Shown here one piece after another: positions 14,601 through 29,159 of a stretch of DNA of 64,000 bases. A model generated the notes under the pieces. That model did no database searches, was not told the DNA's origin, and worked only from the letters and a program-made list of their open reading frames with translations. The translations under genes and the position numbers were made by a program. The stretch's first letter is position 1. Each line of letters opens with the position of its first letter. The DNA lies in NCBI GenBank assembly GCA_031769625.1, contig JAUIMM010002576.1, forward strand, positions 124,001 to 188,000, in the 5' to 3' direction. The DNA comes from Taudactylus pleione. Its lineage: Eukaryota > Chordata > Amphibia > Anura > Myobatrachidae.

Positions 14601-17600
14601 ATAACACATTATGGGGGTGAGCAGAGACATGCTATGGGGAATGACATAGCACACAGTATGGGGGTGAGCAGAGACATGCTATGGGGAATGATATAACACA
14701 GTATGGTGGTGAGCAGAGACATGCTATGGGGAATGATATAACACAGTATGAGGGTGAGCAGAGACATGCTATGGGGAATGACATAACACACAGTATGGGG
14801 GTGAGCAGAGACATGCTATGGGGAATGATATAACACAGTATGAGGGTGAGCAGAGACATGCTATGGGGAATGACATAACACACAGTATGAGGGTGAGCAG
14901 AGACATGCTATGGGGAATGATATAACACAGTATGGGGGAGAGCAGAGACATGCTATGGGGAATGACATAACACAGTATAGGGGTGAGCAGAGACATGCTA
15001 TGGGGAATGACATAACACACAGTATGAGGGTGAGCAGAGACATGCTATGGGGAATGTTATAACACAGTATAGAGGTGAGCAGAGACATGCTATGGGGAAT
15101 GATATAACACAGTATGGGGGAGAGCAGAGACATGCTATGGGGAATGACATAACACAGTATAGGGGTGAGCAGAGACATGCTATGGGGAATGACATAACAC
15201 ACAGTATGAGGGTGAGCAGAGACATGCTATGGGGAATGTTATAACACAGTATAGAGGTGAGCAGAGACATGCTATGGGGAATGATATAACACAGTATAGG
15301 GGTGAGCAGAGACATGCTATGGGGAATGATATAACAGTATGGGGGTGAGCAGAGACATGCTATGGGGTATGATATAACACACAGTATGGGGTGAGCAGAG
15401 ACATGCTATGGGGAATGACATAACACAGTATGGGGTGAGCAGAGACATGCTATGGGGAATGATATAAAACAGTATGGGGGTGAGCAGAGACATGCTATGG
15501 GGAATGATATAACACAGTATGGGGGTGAGCAGAGACATGCTATGGGGAATGATATAACACATTATGGGGGTGAGCAGAGACATGCTATGGGGAATGACAT
15601 AACACACAGTATGAGGGTGAGCAGAGACAGGCTATGGGGAATGATATAACACAGTATGGGGGTGAGCAGAGACATGCTATGGGGAATGATATAACACACA
15701 GTATGGGGGTGAGGAGAGACATGCTATGGGGAATGATATAACACAGTATGAGGGTGAGCAGAGATATGCTATGGGGAATGACATAACACACAGTATGGGG
15801 GTGAGCAGAGACATGCTATGGGGAATGACATAACACAGTATGGGGTGAGCAGAGACATGCTATGTGGAATGATATAAAACAGTATGGGGGTGAGCAGAGA
15901 CATGCTATGGGGAATGATATAATACAGTATGGGGGTGAGCAGAGACATGCTATGGGGAATGATATAACACAGTATGGGGGAGAGCAGAGACATGTTATGG
16001 GGAATGATATAACACAGTATGGGGGTGAGCAGAGACATGCTATGGGGAATGATATAACACAGTATGGGAGTGAGCAGAGACATGCTATGGGGAATGACAT
16101 AACACAGTATAGGGGTGAGCAGAGACATGCTATGGGGAATGACATAACACAGTATAGGGGTGAGCAGAGACATGCTATGGGGAATGACATAACACACAGT
16201 ATGGGGGTGAGCTGAGACATGCTATGGGGAATGACATAACACAGTATAGAGGTGAGCAGAGACATGCTATGGGGAATGATATAACACAGTATAGGGGTGA
16301 GCAGAGACATGCTATGGGGAATGATATAACACAGTATGGGGGTGAGCAGAGACATGCTATGGGGAATGATATAACACACAGTATGGGGGTGAGCAGAGAC
16401 ATGCTATGGGGAATGATATAACACAGTATGGGGGTGAGCAGAGACATGCTATGGGGAATGATATATAACACAGTATAGGGGTGAGCAGAGACATGCTATG
16501 GGGAATGATATAACACAGTATGGGGGTGAGCAGAGACATGCTATGGGGAATGATATAACACACAGTATGGGGGTGAGCAGAGACATGCTATGGGGAATGA
16601 TATAACACAGTATGGGGTGAGCAGAGACATACTATGGGGAACGATATAACACAGTGTGGGGGTGAGCAGAGACATGCTATGGGGAATGATATAACACAGT
16701 ATGGGGGTGAGCAGAGACATGCTATGGGGAATGATATAACACAGTATGGGGGTGAGCAGAGACATGCTATGGGGAATGACATAACACAGTATGGGGGTGA
16801 GCAGAGACATGCTATGGGGAATGATATAACACAGTATGGGGTGAGCAGAGACATACTATGGGGAATGATATAACACAGTATGGGGGTGAGCAGAGACATG
16901 CTATGGGGAATGATATAACACAGTATGAGGGTGAGCAGAGACATGCTATGGGGAATGATATAACACAGTATGGGGGTGAGCAGAGACATGCTATGGGGAA
17001 TGATATAACACAGTATGGGGGTGAGCAGAGACATGCTATGGAGAATGATATAACACAGTATGGGGATAAGCAGAGACATGCTATGGGGAATGATATAACA
17101 CAGTATGGGGGTGAGCAGAGACATGCTATGGGGAATGATATAACACAGTATAGGGGTGAGCAGAGACATGCTATGGGGAATGATATAACACAGTATAGGG
17201 GTGAGCAGAGACATGCTATGGGGAATGATATAACACAGTATGGGGGTGAGCAGAGACATGCTATGGGGAATGATATAACACACAGTATGGGGGTGAGCAG
17301 AGACATGCTATGGGGAATGATATAACACAGTATGGGGGTGAGCAGAGACATGCTATGGGGAATGATATATAACACAGTATAGGGGTGAGCAGAGACATGC
17401 TATGGGGAATGATATAACACAGTATGGGGGTGAGCAGAGACATGCTATGGGGAATGATATAACACACAGTATGGGGGTGAGCAGAGACATGCTATGGGGA
17501 ATGATATAACACAGTATGGGGTGAGCAGAGACATACTATGGGGAATGATATAACACAGTATAGGGGTGAGAAGAGACATGCTATGGGGAATGATATAACA

Positions 17601-20600
17601 CACAGTATGGGGGTGAGCAGAGACATGCTATGGGGAATGATATAACACAGTATGGGAGTGAGCAGAGACATGCTATGGGGAATGATATAACACAGTATGG
17701 GGGTGAGCAGAGACATGCTATGGGGAATTATATAAAACAGTATGGGGGTGAGCAGAGACATGCTATGGGGAATGATATAACACAGTATGGGGGTGAGCAG
17801 AGACATGCTATGGGGAATGATATAACACATTATGGGGGTGAGCAGAGACATGCTATGGGGAATGATATAACACAGTATGGGGGTGAGCAGAGACATGCTA
17901 TGGGGAATGACATAACACAGTATGGGGGTGAGCAGAGACATGCTATGGGGAATGATATAACACAGTATGGGGTGAGCAGAGACATACTATGGGGAATGAT
18001 ATAACACAGTATGGGGGTGAGCAGAGACATGCTATGGGGAATGATATAACACAGTATGGGGTGAGCAGAGACATGCTATGGGGAATGATATAACACAGTA
18101 TAGGGGTGAGAAGAGACATGCTATGGGGAATGATATAACACAGTATAGGGGTGAGAAGAGACATGCTATGGGGAATGATATAAAACAGTATGGGGGTGAG
18201 CAGAGACATGCTATGGGAAATGATATAACACAGTATGGGGGTGAGCAGAGACATGCTATGGGGAATGATATAACACAGTATGGGGTGAGCAGAGACATGC
18301 TATGTGTAATGATATAACACAGTATGAGGGTGAGCAGAGACACGCTATGGGGAATGATATAACACAGTATGGGGTGAGCAGGGACATGCTATGGGGAATG
18401 ATATAACAGTATGGGGGTTAGCAGAGACATGCTATGGGGAATGGTATTACACAGTATGGGGGTGAGCAGAGACATGCTATGGGGAATGACATAACACACA
18501 GTATGAGGGTGAGCAGAGACATGCTATGGGGAATGATATAACACAGTATGGGGGAGAGCAGAGACATGTTATGGGGAATGATATAACACAGTATGGGGGT
18601 GAGCAGAGACATGCTATGGGGAATGATATAACACAGTATGGGAGTGAGCAGAGACATGCTATGGGGAATGACATAACACACAGTATGAGGGTGAGCAGAG
18701 ACATGCTATGGGGAATGATATAACACAGTATAGGGGTGAGCAGAGACATGCTATGGGGAATGACATAACACACAGTATGGGGGTGAGCTGAGACATGCTA
18801 TGGGGAATGATATAACACAGTATGGGGGTGAGCAGAGACATGCTATGGGGAATGATATAACACAGTATGGGGTGAGCAGAGACATGCTATGGGGAATGAT
18901 ATAACACACAGTATGGGGTGAGCAGAGACATGCTATGGGGAATGATATAACACAGTATGAGGGTGAGCAGAGACATGCTATGGGGAATGACATAACACAG
19001 TATAGAGGTGAGCAGAGACATGCTATGGGGAATGATATAACACAGTATGAGGGTGAGCAGAGACATGCTATGGGGAATGATATAACACAGTATAGGGGTG
19101 AGCAGAGACATGCTATGGAGAATGATATAACACAGTATGGGGGTGAGCAGAGACATGCTATGGGGAATGATATAACACAGTATGGGGGTGAGCAGAGACA
19201 TGCTATGGGGAATGATATAACACACAGTATGGGGGTGAGCAGAGACATGCTATGGGGAATGATATAACACAGTATGAGGGTGAGCAGAGACATGCTATGG
19301 GGAATGACATAACACACAGTATGGGGGTGAGCAGAGACATGCTATGGGGAATGATATAACACAGTATGGGGGTGAGCAGAGACATGCTATGGGGAATGAT
19401 ATAACACAGTATGGGGGTGAGCAGAGACATGCTATGGGGAATGATAAAACACAGTATGGGGGAGAGCAGAGACATGCTATGGGGAATGACATAACACAGT
19501 ATAGGGGTGAGCAGAGACATGCTATGGGGAATGACATAACACACAGTATGAGGGTGAGCAGAGACATGCTATGGGGAATGTTATAACACAGTATAGGGGT
19601 GAGCAGAGACATGCTATGGGGAATGATATAACACAGTATGGGGTGAGCAGAGACATACTATGGGGAATGATATAACACAGTATGGGGGTGAGCAGAGACA
19701 TGCTATGGGGAATGATATAACACAGTATGAGGGTGAGCAGAGACATGCTATGGGGAATGATATAACACACTATGGGGGTGAGCAGAGACATGCTATGGGG
19801 AATGATATAACACAGTATGGGGGTGAGCAGAGACATGCTATGGAGAATGATATAACACAGTATGGGGATAAGCAGAGACATGCTATGGGGAATGATATAA
19901 CACAGTATGGGGGTGAGCAGAGACATGCTATGGGGAATGATATAACACACAGTATGGGGGTGAGCAGAGACATGCTATGGGGAATGATATAACACAGTAT
20001 GGGGTGAGCAGAGACATACTATGGGGAACGATATAACACAGTATGGGGGTGAGCAGAGACATGCTATGGGGAATGATATAACACAGTATGGGGGTGAGCA
20101 GAGACATGCTATGGGGAATGATATAACACATTATGGGGGTGAGCAGAGACATGCTATGGGGAATGATATAACACAGTATGGGGGTGAGCAGAGACATGCT
20201 ATGGGGAATGACATAACACAGTATGGGGGTGAGCAGAGACATGCTATGGGGAATGATATAACACAGTATGGGGTGAGCAGAGACATACTATGGGGAATGA
20301 TATAACACAGTATGGGGTGAGCAGAGACATGCTATGGGGAATGATATAACACACAGTATGGGGTGAGCAGAGACATGCTATGGGGAATGATATAACACAG
20401 TATGAGGGTGAGCAGAGACATGCTATGGGGAATGATATAACACAGTATGGGGGTGAGCAGAGACATGCTATGGGGAATGACATAACACAGTATAGGGGTG
20501 AGCAGAGACATGCTATGGGGAATGATATAACACAGTATAGGGGTGAGCAGAGACATGCTATGGGGAATGATATAACACAGTATGGGGGTGAGCAGAGACA

Positions 20601-23600
20601 TGCTATGGGGAATGATATAACACACAGTATGGGGGTGAGCAGAGACATGCTATGGGGAATGATATAACACAGTATGGGGGTGAGCAGAGACATGCTATGG
20701 GGAATGATATATAACACAGTATAGGGGTGAGCAGAGACATGCTATGGGGAATGATATAACACAGTATGGGGGTGAGCAGAGACATGCTATGGGGAATGAT
20801 ATAACACACAGTATGGGGGTGAGCAGAGACATGCTATGGGGAATGATATAACACAGTATGGGGGTGAGCAGAGACATGCTATGGGGAATGATATAACACA
20901 GTATGGGGTGAGCAGAGACATACTATGGGGAATGATATAACACAGTATGGGGGTGAGCAGAGACATGCTATGGGGAATGATATAACACAGTATGAGGGTG
21001 AGCAGAGACATGCTATGGGGAATGATATAACACAGTATGGGGGTGAGCAGAGACATGCTATGGGGAATGATATAACACAGTATGGGGGTGAGCAGAGACA
21101 TGCTATGGAGAATGATATAACACAGTATGGGGATGAGCAGAGACATGCTATGGGGAATGATATAACACAGTATGGGGGTGAGCAGAGACATGCTATGGGG
21201 AATGATATAACACAGTATAGGGGTGAGCAGAGACATGCTATGGGGAATGATATAACACAGTATAGGGGTGAGCAGAGACATGCTATGGGGAATGATATAA
21301 CACAGTATGGGGGTGAGCAGAGACATGCTATGGGGAATGATATAACACACAGTATGGGGGTGAGCAGAGACATGCTATGGGGAATGATATAACACAGTAT
21401 GGGGGTGAGCAGAGACATGCTATGGGGAATGATATATAACACAGTATAGGGGTGAGCAGAGACATGCTATGGGGAATGATATAACACAGTATGGGGGTGA
21501 GCAGAGACATGCTATGGGGAATGATATAACACACAGTATGGGGGTGAGCAGAGACATGCTATGGGGAATGATATAACACAGTATGGGGTGAGCAGAGACA
21601 TGCTATGGGGAATGATATAACACATTATGGGGGTGAGCAGAGACATGCTATGGGGAATGATATAACACAGTATGGGGGTGAGCAGAGACATGCTATGGGG
21701 AATGACATAACACAGTATGGGGGTGAGCAGAGACATGCTATGGGGAATGATATAAAACAGTATGGGGGTGAGCAGAGACATGCTATGGGGAATGATATAA
21801 CACAGTATAGGGGTGAGAAGAGACATGCTATGGGGAATGATATAAAACAGTATGGGGGTGAGCAGAGACATGCTATGGGGAATGATATAACACAGTATGG
21901 GGGTGAGCAGAGACATGCTATGGGGAATGATATAACACATTATGGGGGTGAGCAGAGACATGCTATGGGGAATGATATAACACAGTATGGGGGTGAGCAG
22001 AGACATGCTATGGGGAATGACATAACACAGTATGGGGGTGAGCAGAGACATGCTATGGGGAATGATATAACACAGTATGGGGTGAGCAGAGACATACTAT
22101 GGGGAATGATATAACACAGTATGGGGGTGAGCAGAGACATGCTATGGGGAATGATATAACACACAGTATGGGGTGAGCAGAGACATGCTATGGGGAATGA
22201 TATAACACAGTATAGGGGTGAGAAGAGACATGCTATGGGGAATGATATAACACAGTATAGGGGTGAGAAGAGACATGCTATGGGGAATGATATAACACAG
22301 TATGGGGTGAGCAGAGACATGCTATGGGGAATGATATAACACAGTATAGGGGTGAGAAGAGACATGCTATGGGGAATGATATAACACAGTATAGGGGTGA
22401 GAAGAGACATGCTATGGGGAATGATATAACACAGTATGGGGGTGAGCAGAGACATGCTATGGGAAATGATATAACACAGTATGGGGGTGAGCAGAGACAT
22501 GCTATGGGGAATGATATAACACAGTATGGGGGTGAGCAGAGACATGCTATGGGGAATGATATAACACAGTATGGGGGTGAGCAGAGACATGTTATGTGTA
22601 ATGATATAACACAGTATGAGGGTGAGCAGAGACATGCTATGGGGAATGATATAACACAGTATGGGGTGAGCAGAGACATGCTATGGGGAATGATATAACA
22701 CAGTATGGGAGTGAGCAGAGACATGCTATGGGGAATGACATAACACAGTATAGGGGTGAGCAGAGACATGCTATGGGGAATGACATAACACACAGTATGA
22801 GGGTGAGCAGAGACATGCTATGGGGAATGTTATAACACAGTATAGGGGTGAGCAGAGACATGCTATGGGGAATGACATAACACACAGTATGGGGGTGAGC
22901 TGAGACATGCTATGGGGAATGATATAACACAGTATGGGGGTGAGCAGAGACATGCTATGGGGAATGATATAACACAGTATGGGGTGAGCAGAGACATGCT
23001 ATGGGGAATGATATAACACACAGTATGGGGTGAGCAGAGACATGCTATGGGGAATGATATAACACAGTATGAGGGTGAGCAGAGACATGCTATGGGGAAT
23101 GACATAACACAGTATAGAGGTGAACAGAGACATGCTATGGGGAATGATATAACACAGTATGAGGGTGAGCAGAGACATGCTATGGGGAATGATATAACAC
23201 AGTATGGGGGTGAGCAGAGACATGCTATGGGGAATGATATAACACAGTATGGGGGTGAGCAGAGACATGCTATGGGGAATGATATAACACAGTATGAGGG
23301 TGAGCAGAGACATGCTATGGGGAATGACATAACACACAGTATGGGGGTGAGCAGAGACATGCTATGGGGAATGATATAACACAGTATGAGGGTGAGCAGA
23401 GACATGCTATGGGGAATGACATAACACACAGTATGAGGGTGAGCAGAGACATGCTATGGGGAATGATAAAACACAGTATGGGGGAGAGCAGAGACATGCT
23501 ATGGGGAATGACATAACACAGTATAGGGGTGAGCAGAGACATGCTATGGGGAATGACATAACACACAGTATGAGGGTGAGCAGAGACATGCTATGGGGAA

Positions 23601-26600
23601 TGTTATAACACAGTATAGGGGTGAGCAGAGACATGCTATGGGGAATGATATAACACAGTATGGGGGAGAGCAGAGACTTGCTATGGGGAATGACATAACA
23701 CACAGTATGGGGGTGAGCTGAGACATGCTATGGGGAATGATATAACACAGTATGGGGGTGAGCAGAGACATGCTATGGGGAATGATATAACACAGTATGG
23801 GGTGAGCAGAGACATGCTATGGGGAATGATATAACACACAGTATGGGGTGAGCAGAGACATGCTATGGGGAATGATATAACACAGTATGAGGGTGAGCAG
23901 AGACATGCTATGGGGAATGACATAACACACAGTATGAGGGTGAGCAGAGACATGCTATGGGGAATGATATAACACAGTATGAGGGTGAGCAGAGACATGC
24001 TATGGGGAATGATATAACACAGTATGGGGGTGAGCAGAGACATGCTATGGGGAATGATATAACACAGTATGGGGGTGAGCAGAGACATGCTATGGAGAAT
24101 GATATAACACAGTATGGGGATAAGCAGAGACATATTATGGGGAATGATATAACACAGTATGGGGGTGAGCAGAGACATGCTATGGGGAATGATATAACAC
24201 AGTATAGGGTTGAGCAGAGACATGCTATGGGGAATGATATAACACAGTATAGGGGTGAGCAGAGACATGCTATGGGGAATGATATAACACAGTATGGGGG
24301 TGAGCAGAGACATGCTATGGGGAATGATATAACACACAGTATGGGGGTGAGCAGAGACATGCTATGGGGAATGATATAACACAGTATGGGGGTGAGCAGA
24401 GACATGCTATGGGGAATGATATAACACAGTATGGGGTGAGCAGAGACATACTATGGGGAATGATATAACACAGTATAGGGGTGAGCAGAGACATGCTATG
24501 GGGAATGATATAAAACAGTATGGGGGTGAGCAGAGACATGCTATGGGGAATGATATAACACAGTATGGGGGTGAGCAGAGACATGCTATGGGGAATGATA
24601 TAACACATTATGGGGGTGAGCAGAGACATGCTATGGGGAATGATATAACACAGTATGGGGGTGAGCAGAGACATGCTATGGGGAATGACATAACACAGTA
24701 TGGGGGTGAGCAGAGACATGCTATGGGGAATGACATAACACAGTATGGGGGTGAGCAGAGACATGTTATGGGGAATGATATAACACAGTATGGGGTGAGC
24801 AGAGACATACTATGGGGAATGATATAACACAGTATGGGGGTGAGCAGAGACATGCTATGGGGAATGATATAACACAGTATGGGGTGAGCAGAGACATGCT
24901 ATGGGGAATGATATAACACAGTATAGGGGTGAGAAGACATGCTATGGGGAATGATATAACACAGTATAGGGGTGAGAAGAGACATGCTATAGGGAATGAT
25001 ATAAAACAGTATGGGGGTGAGCAGAGACATGCTATGGGGAATGATATAACACAGTATGGGGGTGAGCAGAGACATGCTATGGGGAATGATATAACACAGT
25101 ATGGGGTGAGCAGAGACATGCTATGTGTAATGATATAACACAGTATGAGGGTGAGCAGAGACACGCTATGGGGAATGATATAACACAGTATGGGGTGAGC
25201 AGGGACATGCTATGGGGAATGATATAACAGTATGGGGGTTAGCAGAGACATGCTATGGGGAATGGTATTACACAGTATGGGGGTGAGCAGAGACATGCTA
25301 TGGGGAATGATATAACACAGTATAGGGGTGAGACATGCTATGGGGAATGATATAACACACAGTATGAGGGTGAGCAGAGACATGCTATGGGGAATGATAT
25401 AACACAGTATGGGGGTGAGCAGAGACATGCTATGGGGAATGATATAACACAGTATGGGGTGCGCAGAGACATGCTATGGGGAATGATATAACACAGTATG
25501 GGGGTGAGCAGAGACACGCTATGGGGAATGATATAACACAGTATGAGGGTGAGCAGAGACATGCTATGGGGAATGATATAACATACAGTATGGGGGTGAG
25601 CAGGGACATGCTATGGGGAATGATATAACAGTATGGGGGTGAGCAGAGACATGCTATGGGGAATGATATAACACACAGTATGGGGGTGAGCAGAGACATG
25701 CTATGGGGAATGATATAACACAGTATAGGGGGTGACCAGAGACATGCTATGGGGAATGATATAACACAGTATGGGGGTGAGCAGAGACATGCTATGGGGA
25801 ATGATATAACACAGTATGGGGTGAGCAGAGACATGCTATGGGGAATGATATAACACAGTATAGGGGTGAGAAGAGACATGCTATGGGGAATGATAACACA
25901 GTATGGGGTGAGCAGAGACATGCTATGGGGAATGATATAACACACAGTATGAGGGTGAGCAGAGACATGCTATGGGGAATGATATAACACAGTATGGGGT
26001 GAGCAGAGACATGCTATGGGGAATGATATAAAAGAGTATGGGGGTGAGCAGAGACATGCTATGGGGAATGACATAACACAGTATGGGGTGAGCAGAGACA
26101 TGCTATGGGGAATGATATAACACAGTATGGGGTGAGCAGAGACATGCTATGGGGAATGACATAACACACAGTATGGGGTGAGCAGAGACATGTTATGGGG
26201 AATGATATAAAACAGTATGGGGGTGAGCAGAGACATGCTATGGGGAATTATATAACACAGTATGGGGTGAGCAGAGACATGCTATGGGGAATGATATAAC
26301 ACAGTATGGGGGTGAGCAGAGACATGCTATGGGGAATGATATAACAGTATGGGCTGAGCAGAGACATGCTATGGGGAATGATATAACAGTATGGGGGTGA
26401 GCAGAGACATGCTATGGGGAATGATATAACACAGTATGGGGTGAGCAGAGACATGCTATGGGGAATGATATAACACAGTATGGGGGTGAGCAGAGACATG
26501 CTATGGGGAATGATATAACACATAGTATAGGGGGTGAGCAGAGACATGCTATGGGGAATGATATAACACAGTATGGGGGTGAGCAGAGACATGCTATGGG

Positions 26601-26757
26601 GAATGATATAACACATAGTATAGGGGGTGAGCAGAGTCATGCTATGGGGAATGATATAACACACAGTATAGGGGTGAGCAGAGACATGCTATGGGGAATC
26701 ATATAACACAGTATGGGGGTGAGCAGAGACATGTTATGGGGAATGATATAACACACT
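8671..26757. repeat. 18-kb 45-bp minisatellite, about 400 copies
   Basis: The unit contains acatgctatggggaatgata followed by taacacagtatgggggtgag and cagag, 45 bp in total. Common length variants are 44 bp (one G lost), 47 bp (acacacag) and 47-49 bp (gatatataacacag). Because 45 is a multiple of three, the plus strand reads as repeats of MGNDITQYGGEQRHA and the minus strand as SMSLLTPILCYIIPH or ACLCSPPYCVISFPI in different frames. The length variants end these frames every 60-290 residues. Long blocks recur within the array (see findings). I regard it as non-coding. Confidence 0.98.
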
Positions 26758-27096
26758 ATATAGCTATAATGTGTGGTAGGACAGACGCTACGAGGACATG
26801 GAGAAAGTTCATATTCAGCAGGTTTTCTCACAATGATCCTTTTCTGCTACATAGGCAGTAGTCACCTCGCCTTTGTCCGAAAGGGATCACCCACCTAGCT
26901 TTATATCATAGGCCACTTTTAACTTCCCATATGGAAATCACCCACCAAACCTCCCCAGCTCCATTACAGGCAGCACCAACCTAGCTACCTCCCACTTGAT
27001 GCCAAAACACCATGCCTCTCCTTTATCCCCACATATAGGTCACCCAACTAGCCCGCCCCTCCTCTGGACCACACTTGCATATGTGCCTATGCAGGG
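26758..27096. other. Non-repetitive spacer
   Basis: This is unique, fairly C-rich sequence between the 45-bp array and the LINE remnant, downstream of zinc-finger gene 1. I see no gene, and no AATAAA or ATTAAA on the minus strand that could serve as that gene's poly(A) signal. Confidence 0.6.
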
Positions 27097-27372
27097 TTGG
27101 GAGATTTTGCCAGTTATGTCTTCCTGCACCTGGATGGGCGATACAGGCAGGCTAACCTAAGCCGGGTATGGTTTTTTTCAAATATGTTCAAAACAGAATT
27201 AATCATCTTTCCCCTTGCCAAATCCCCAACCTCTCCCCCTCTCTCGCTTTCTGATAACCTATTCTTCCTAGCCATCCCCCAAGTATGCTGCCTGCATGAC
27301 ATCTTCAACTCCTCCTTGTCCTTTACCCCACACATTCTTAATATATATGTCACTGTTGCTGCATTTCCCACA
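27097..27372 (+). pseudogene. LINE reverse-transcriptase remnant
   Basis: A plus-strand frame carries FKTELIIFPLAKSPTSPP and, about 35 residues later, NSSLSFTPHILNI. This pair resembles the C-terminal part of non-LTR retrotransposon polymerases of the CR1/L2/Rex kind, where a KTE-IIFP segment precedes an LG-(I/V)-F-D-S-SLSF-HI segment. Only about 90 residues are present, with no catalytic residues. The fragment ends almost exactly at the stop codon of zinc-finger gene 1, so it replaces the expected start of that gene's 3' UTR. The family is inferred from remembered motifs. Confidence 0.55.
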
Positions 27373-27373
27373 C

Positions 27374-28836
27374 TCAGAAGACTATGTCACCTTTGTGACG
27401 TCTCTGATGTCTAACAAGAGCTGATTTCTGTGTAAAACATTTCCCACACTCAGAACATGGAAATGGTTTCTCACCTGTGTGACTTCTCTGATGTGTAACA
27501 AGATCTGATTTCTGTGTAAAACATTTACCACACTCAGAACATGGAAATGGTCTCTCACCTGTGTGACGTCTCTGATGTCTAACAAGATCTGATTTCTGTA
27601 TAAAACATTTCCCACACTCAGAACATGGAAATAGCTTCTCGTCTGTGTGATATCTCTGATGTTTAACAAGATCTGATTTCTGTGTAAAACATTTCCTACA
27701 CTCAGAGCATGGAAATGGTTTCTCACCTGTGTGATGTCTCTGATGTATTACAAGAGCTGATTTCTGTGTAAAACATTTCCCACACTCAGAACATGGAAAT
27801 GGATTCTCACCTGTGTGACATCTCAGATGTCTAATAAGAGCTGATTTCTGTGTAAAACATTTCCCACACTCAGAGCATGGAAATGGCCTCTCACCTGTGT
27901 GACTTTTCTGATGTGTAACAAGATCTGATTTTAGTGTAAAACATTTTCCACACTCAGTACATGGAAATGGCTTCTCACCTGTGTGACGTCTTTGATGTGT
28001 AACAAGATCTGATTTCAGTGAAAAACATTTCCCACATCCAGTGCAAGGAAATGGCTTCTCACCTGTGTGACTTCTCTCATGTATGATTAAATATGATTTA
28101 TATCTAAAATATTTTCCACACTCAGAACACAAAAAAGGCTTCTCACCTGTGTGATATCTCTGATGTATAACAAGAGTTGATTTCTTTGTAAAACATTTCC
28201 CACACTCAGGACATGGAAATGGCCTCTCACCTGTGTGACTTCTCTGATGTATAACAAGAGCTGATTTGCGTGTAAAATGTTTTCCACACTCAGAACATGG
28301 AAATTGTTTCTCAACTGTGTGACTTCTCCGATGTCTAACAAGTTCTGATTTCTGTGTAAAACCTTTCCCACACTCAGAACATGGAAATGGTCTCTCACCT
28401 GTATGAAGCCTCTGATGTGCAACAAGAGCTGTTTTGCGTGTAAAATATTTTACACACTCAGAACATGGAAATTGTTTCTCACCTGTGTGACTTCTCTGAT
28501 GTCTAACAAGATCTGATTTCTGTGTATAACCTTTCCCACACTCAGAACATGGAAATGGCCTCTCACCTGCCTTAGCTGGCTGCTGGGTGGTAAGTTTTGT
28601 GTTCTGTTTAAAACAGGGAAATATTTTATCTATTGTACGAGATGTAACAGATGCACCAATATCTGATTTATCAGAACACTCCCCATGATCAGAGGGCTCA
28701 GATGATATATCTGCACTGTGAGGTACTGTAGGTATACTTGGGGTAATTGGGTTTTCTTCTGAAGAATCTCGGGTGATGTCGTCATCATCAATTTTACAAT
28801 GATCCTCTGAGACATTCCGGCTGTTACATCCATCTG
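27374..28836 (-). CDS. Zinc-finger gene 1, last exon: 14 C2H2 fingers
   Basis: This intact exon encodes about 487 residues. After an acidic, Ser-rich lead (DGCNSRNVSEDHCKIDDDD...), a degenerate finger ends in FKQNTKLTTQ. Fourteen perfect 28-residue C2H2 fingers follow (C-X2-C-X12-H-X3-H), joined mostly by TGEKPFPC or TGERPFPC linkers, and the protein ends HKGDIVF. Such proteins are nuclear and bind DNA or RNA. The exon starts at a tttattcccagcag acceptor; a tandem AG allows a start at 28836 or 28833, both in the same phase. An open frame continues to 28891 but lies in the intron. Codon phase (two bases completing a split codon) matches the donor at 31186. The target is unknown. The upstream N-terminal exons are damaged, so activity is uncertain. 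Confidence 0.88.
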
Positions 28837-28940
28837 CTGGGAATAAAATAAATATAAGGGAATATAAATGTTTGCCCACAACAAGTTCCATTTATTAATA
28901 AAGACTGTGGTGAAATGTCTCCAAATTTCCAGGAATGTAA

Positions 28941-29150
28941 TCACTTTGATAAGGGCTTAATCATTATGGCCAGATGACTTGGTCAGAGCATTTTCAAAAC
29001 AGCAAGGCTCAAAATCAGCCATGGAGAGTACCTGACTGAGGTCTGAGGAGGGTAAAGCCATGAACCGCCGACAGGGTTTTGGGCAGCCAACATTCATAAA
29101 TGAGGTCAACAATGGTTATCCAATCTGGAACAAACCGAACAACAGGAATT
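28941..29150 (+). pseudogene. Tc1-like transposase N-terminal remnant
   Basis: A plus-strand translation reads FDKGLIIMAR, a stop, then LGQSIFKTARL, and after a frameshift NRRQGFGQPTFINE. This order matches the helix-turn-helix N-terminus of a Tc1/mariner-type transposase as I know it. Stops and frameshifts show it is dead. It lies in the intron just upstream, in gene sense, of the gene 1 finger exon, on the opposite strand. Confidence 0.65.
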
Positions 29151-29159
29151 TTGTACTTA

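Noticed and set aside
8671..26757. Many plus and minus frames of 60-290 codons (MGNDITQYGGEQRHA and SMSLLTPILCYIIPH types)
   Set aside because: They are period-three shadows of a 45-bp minisatellite, open on both strands at once and broken by 44- and 47-bp units. No start context or flanking exon supports them.
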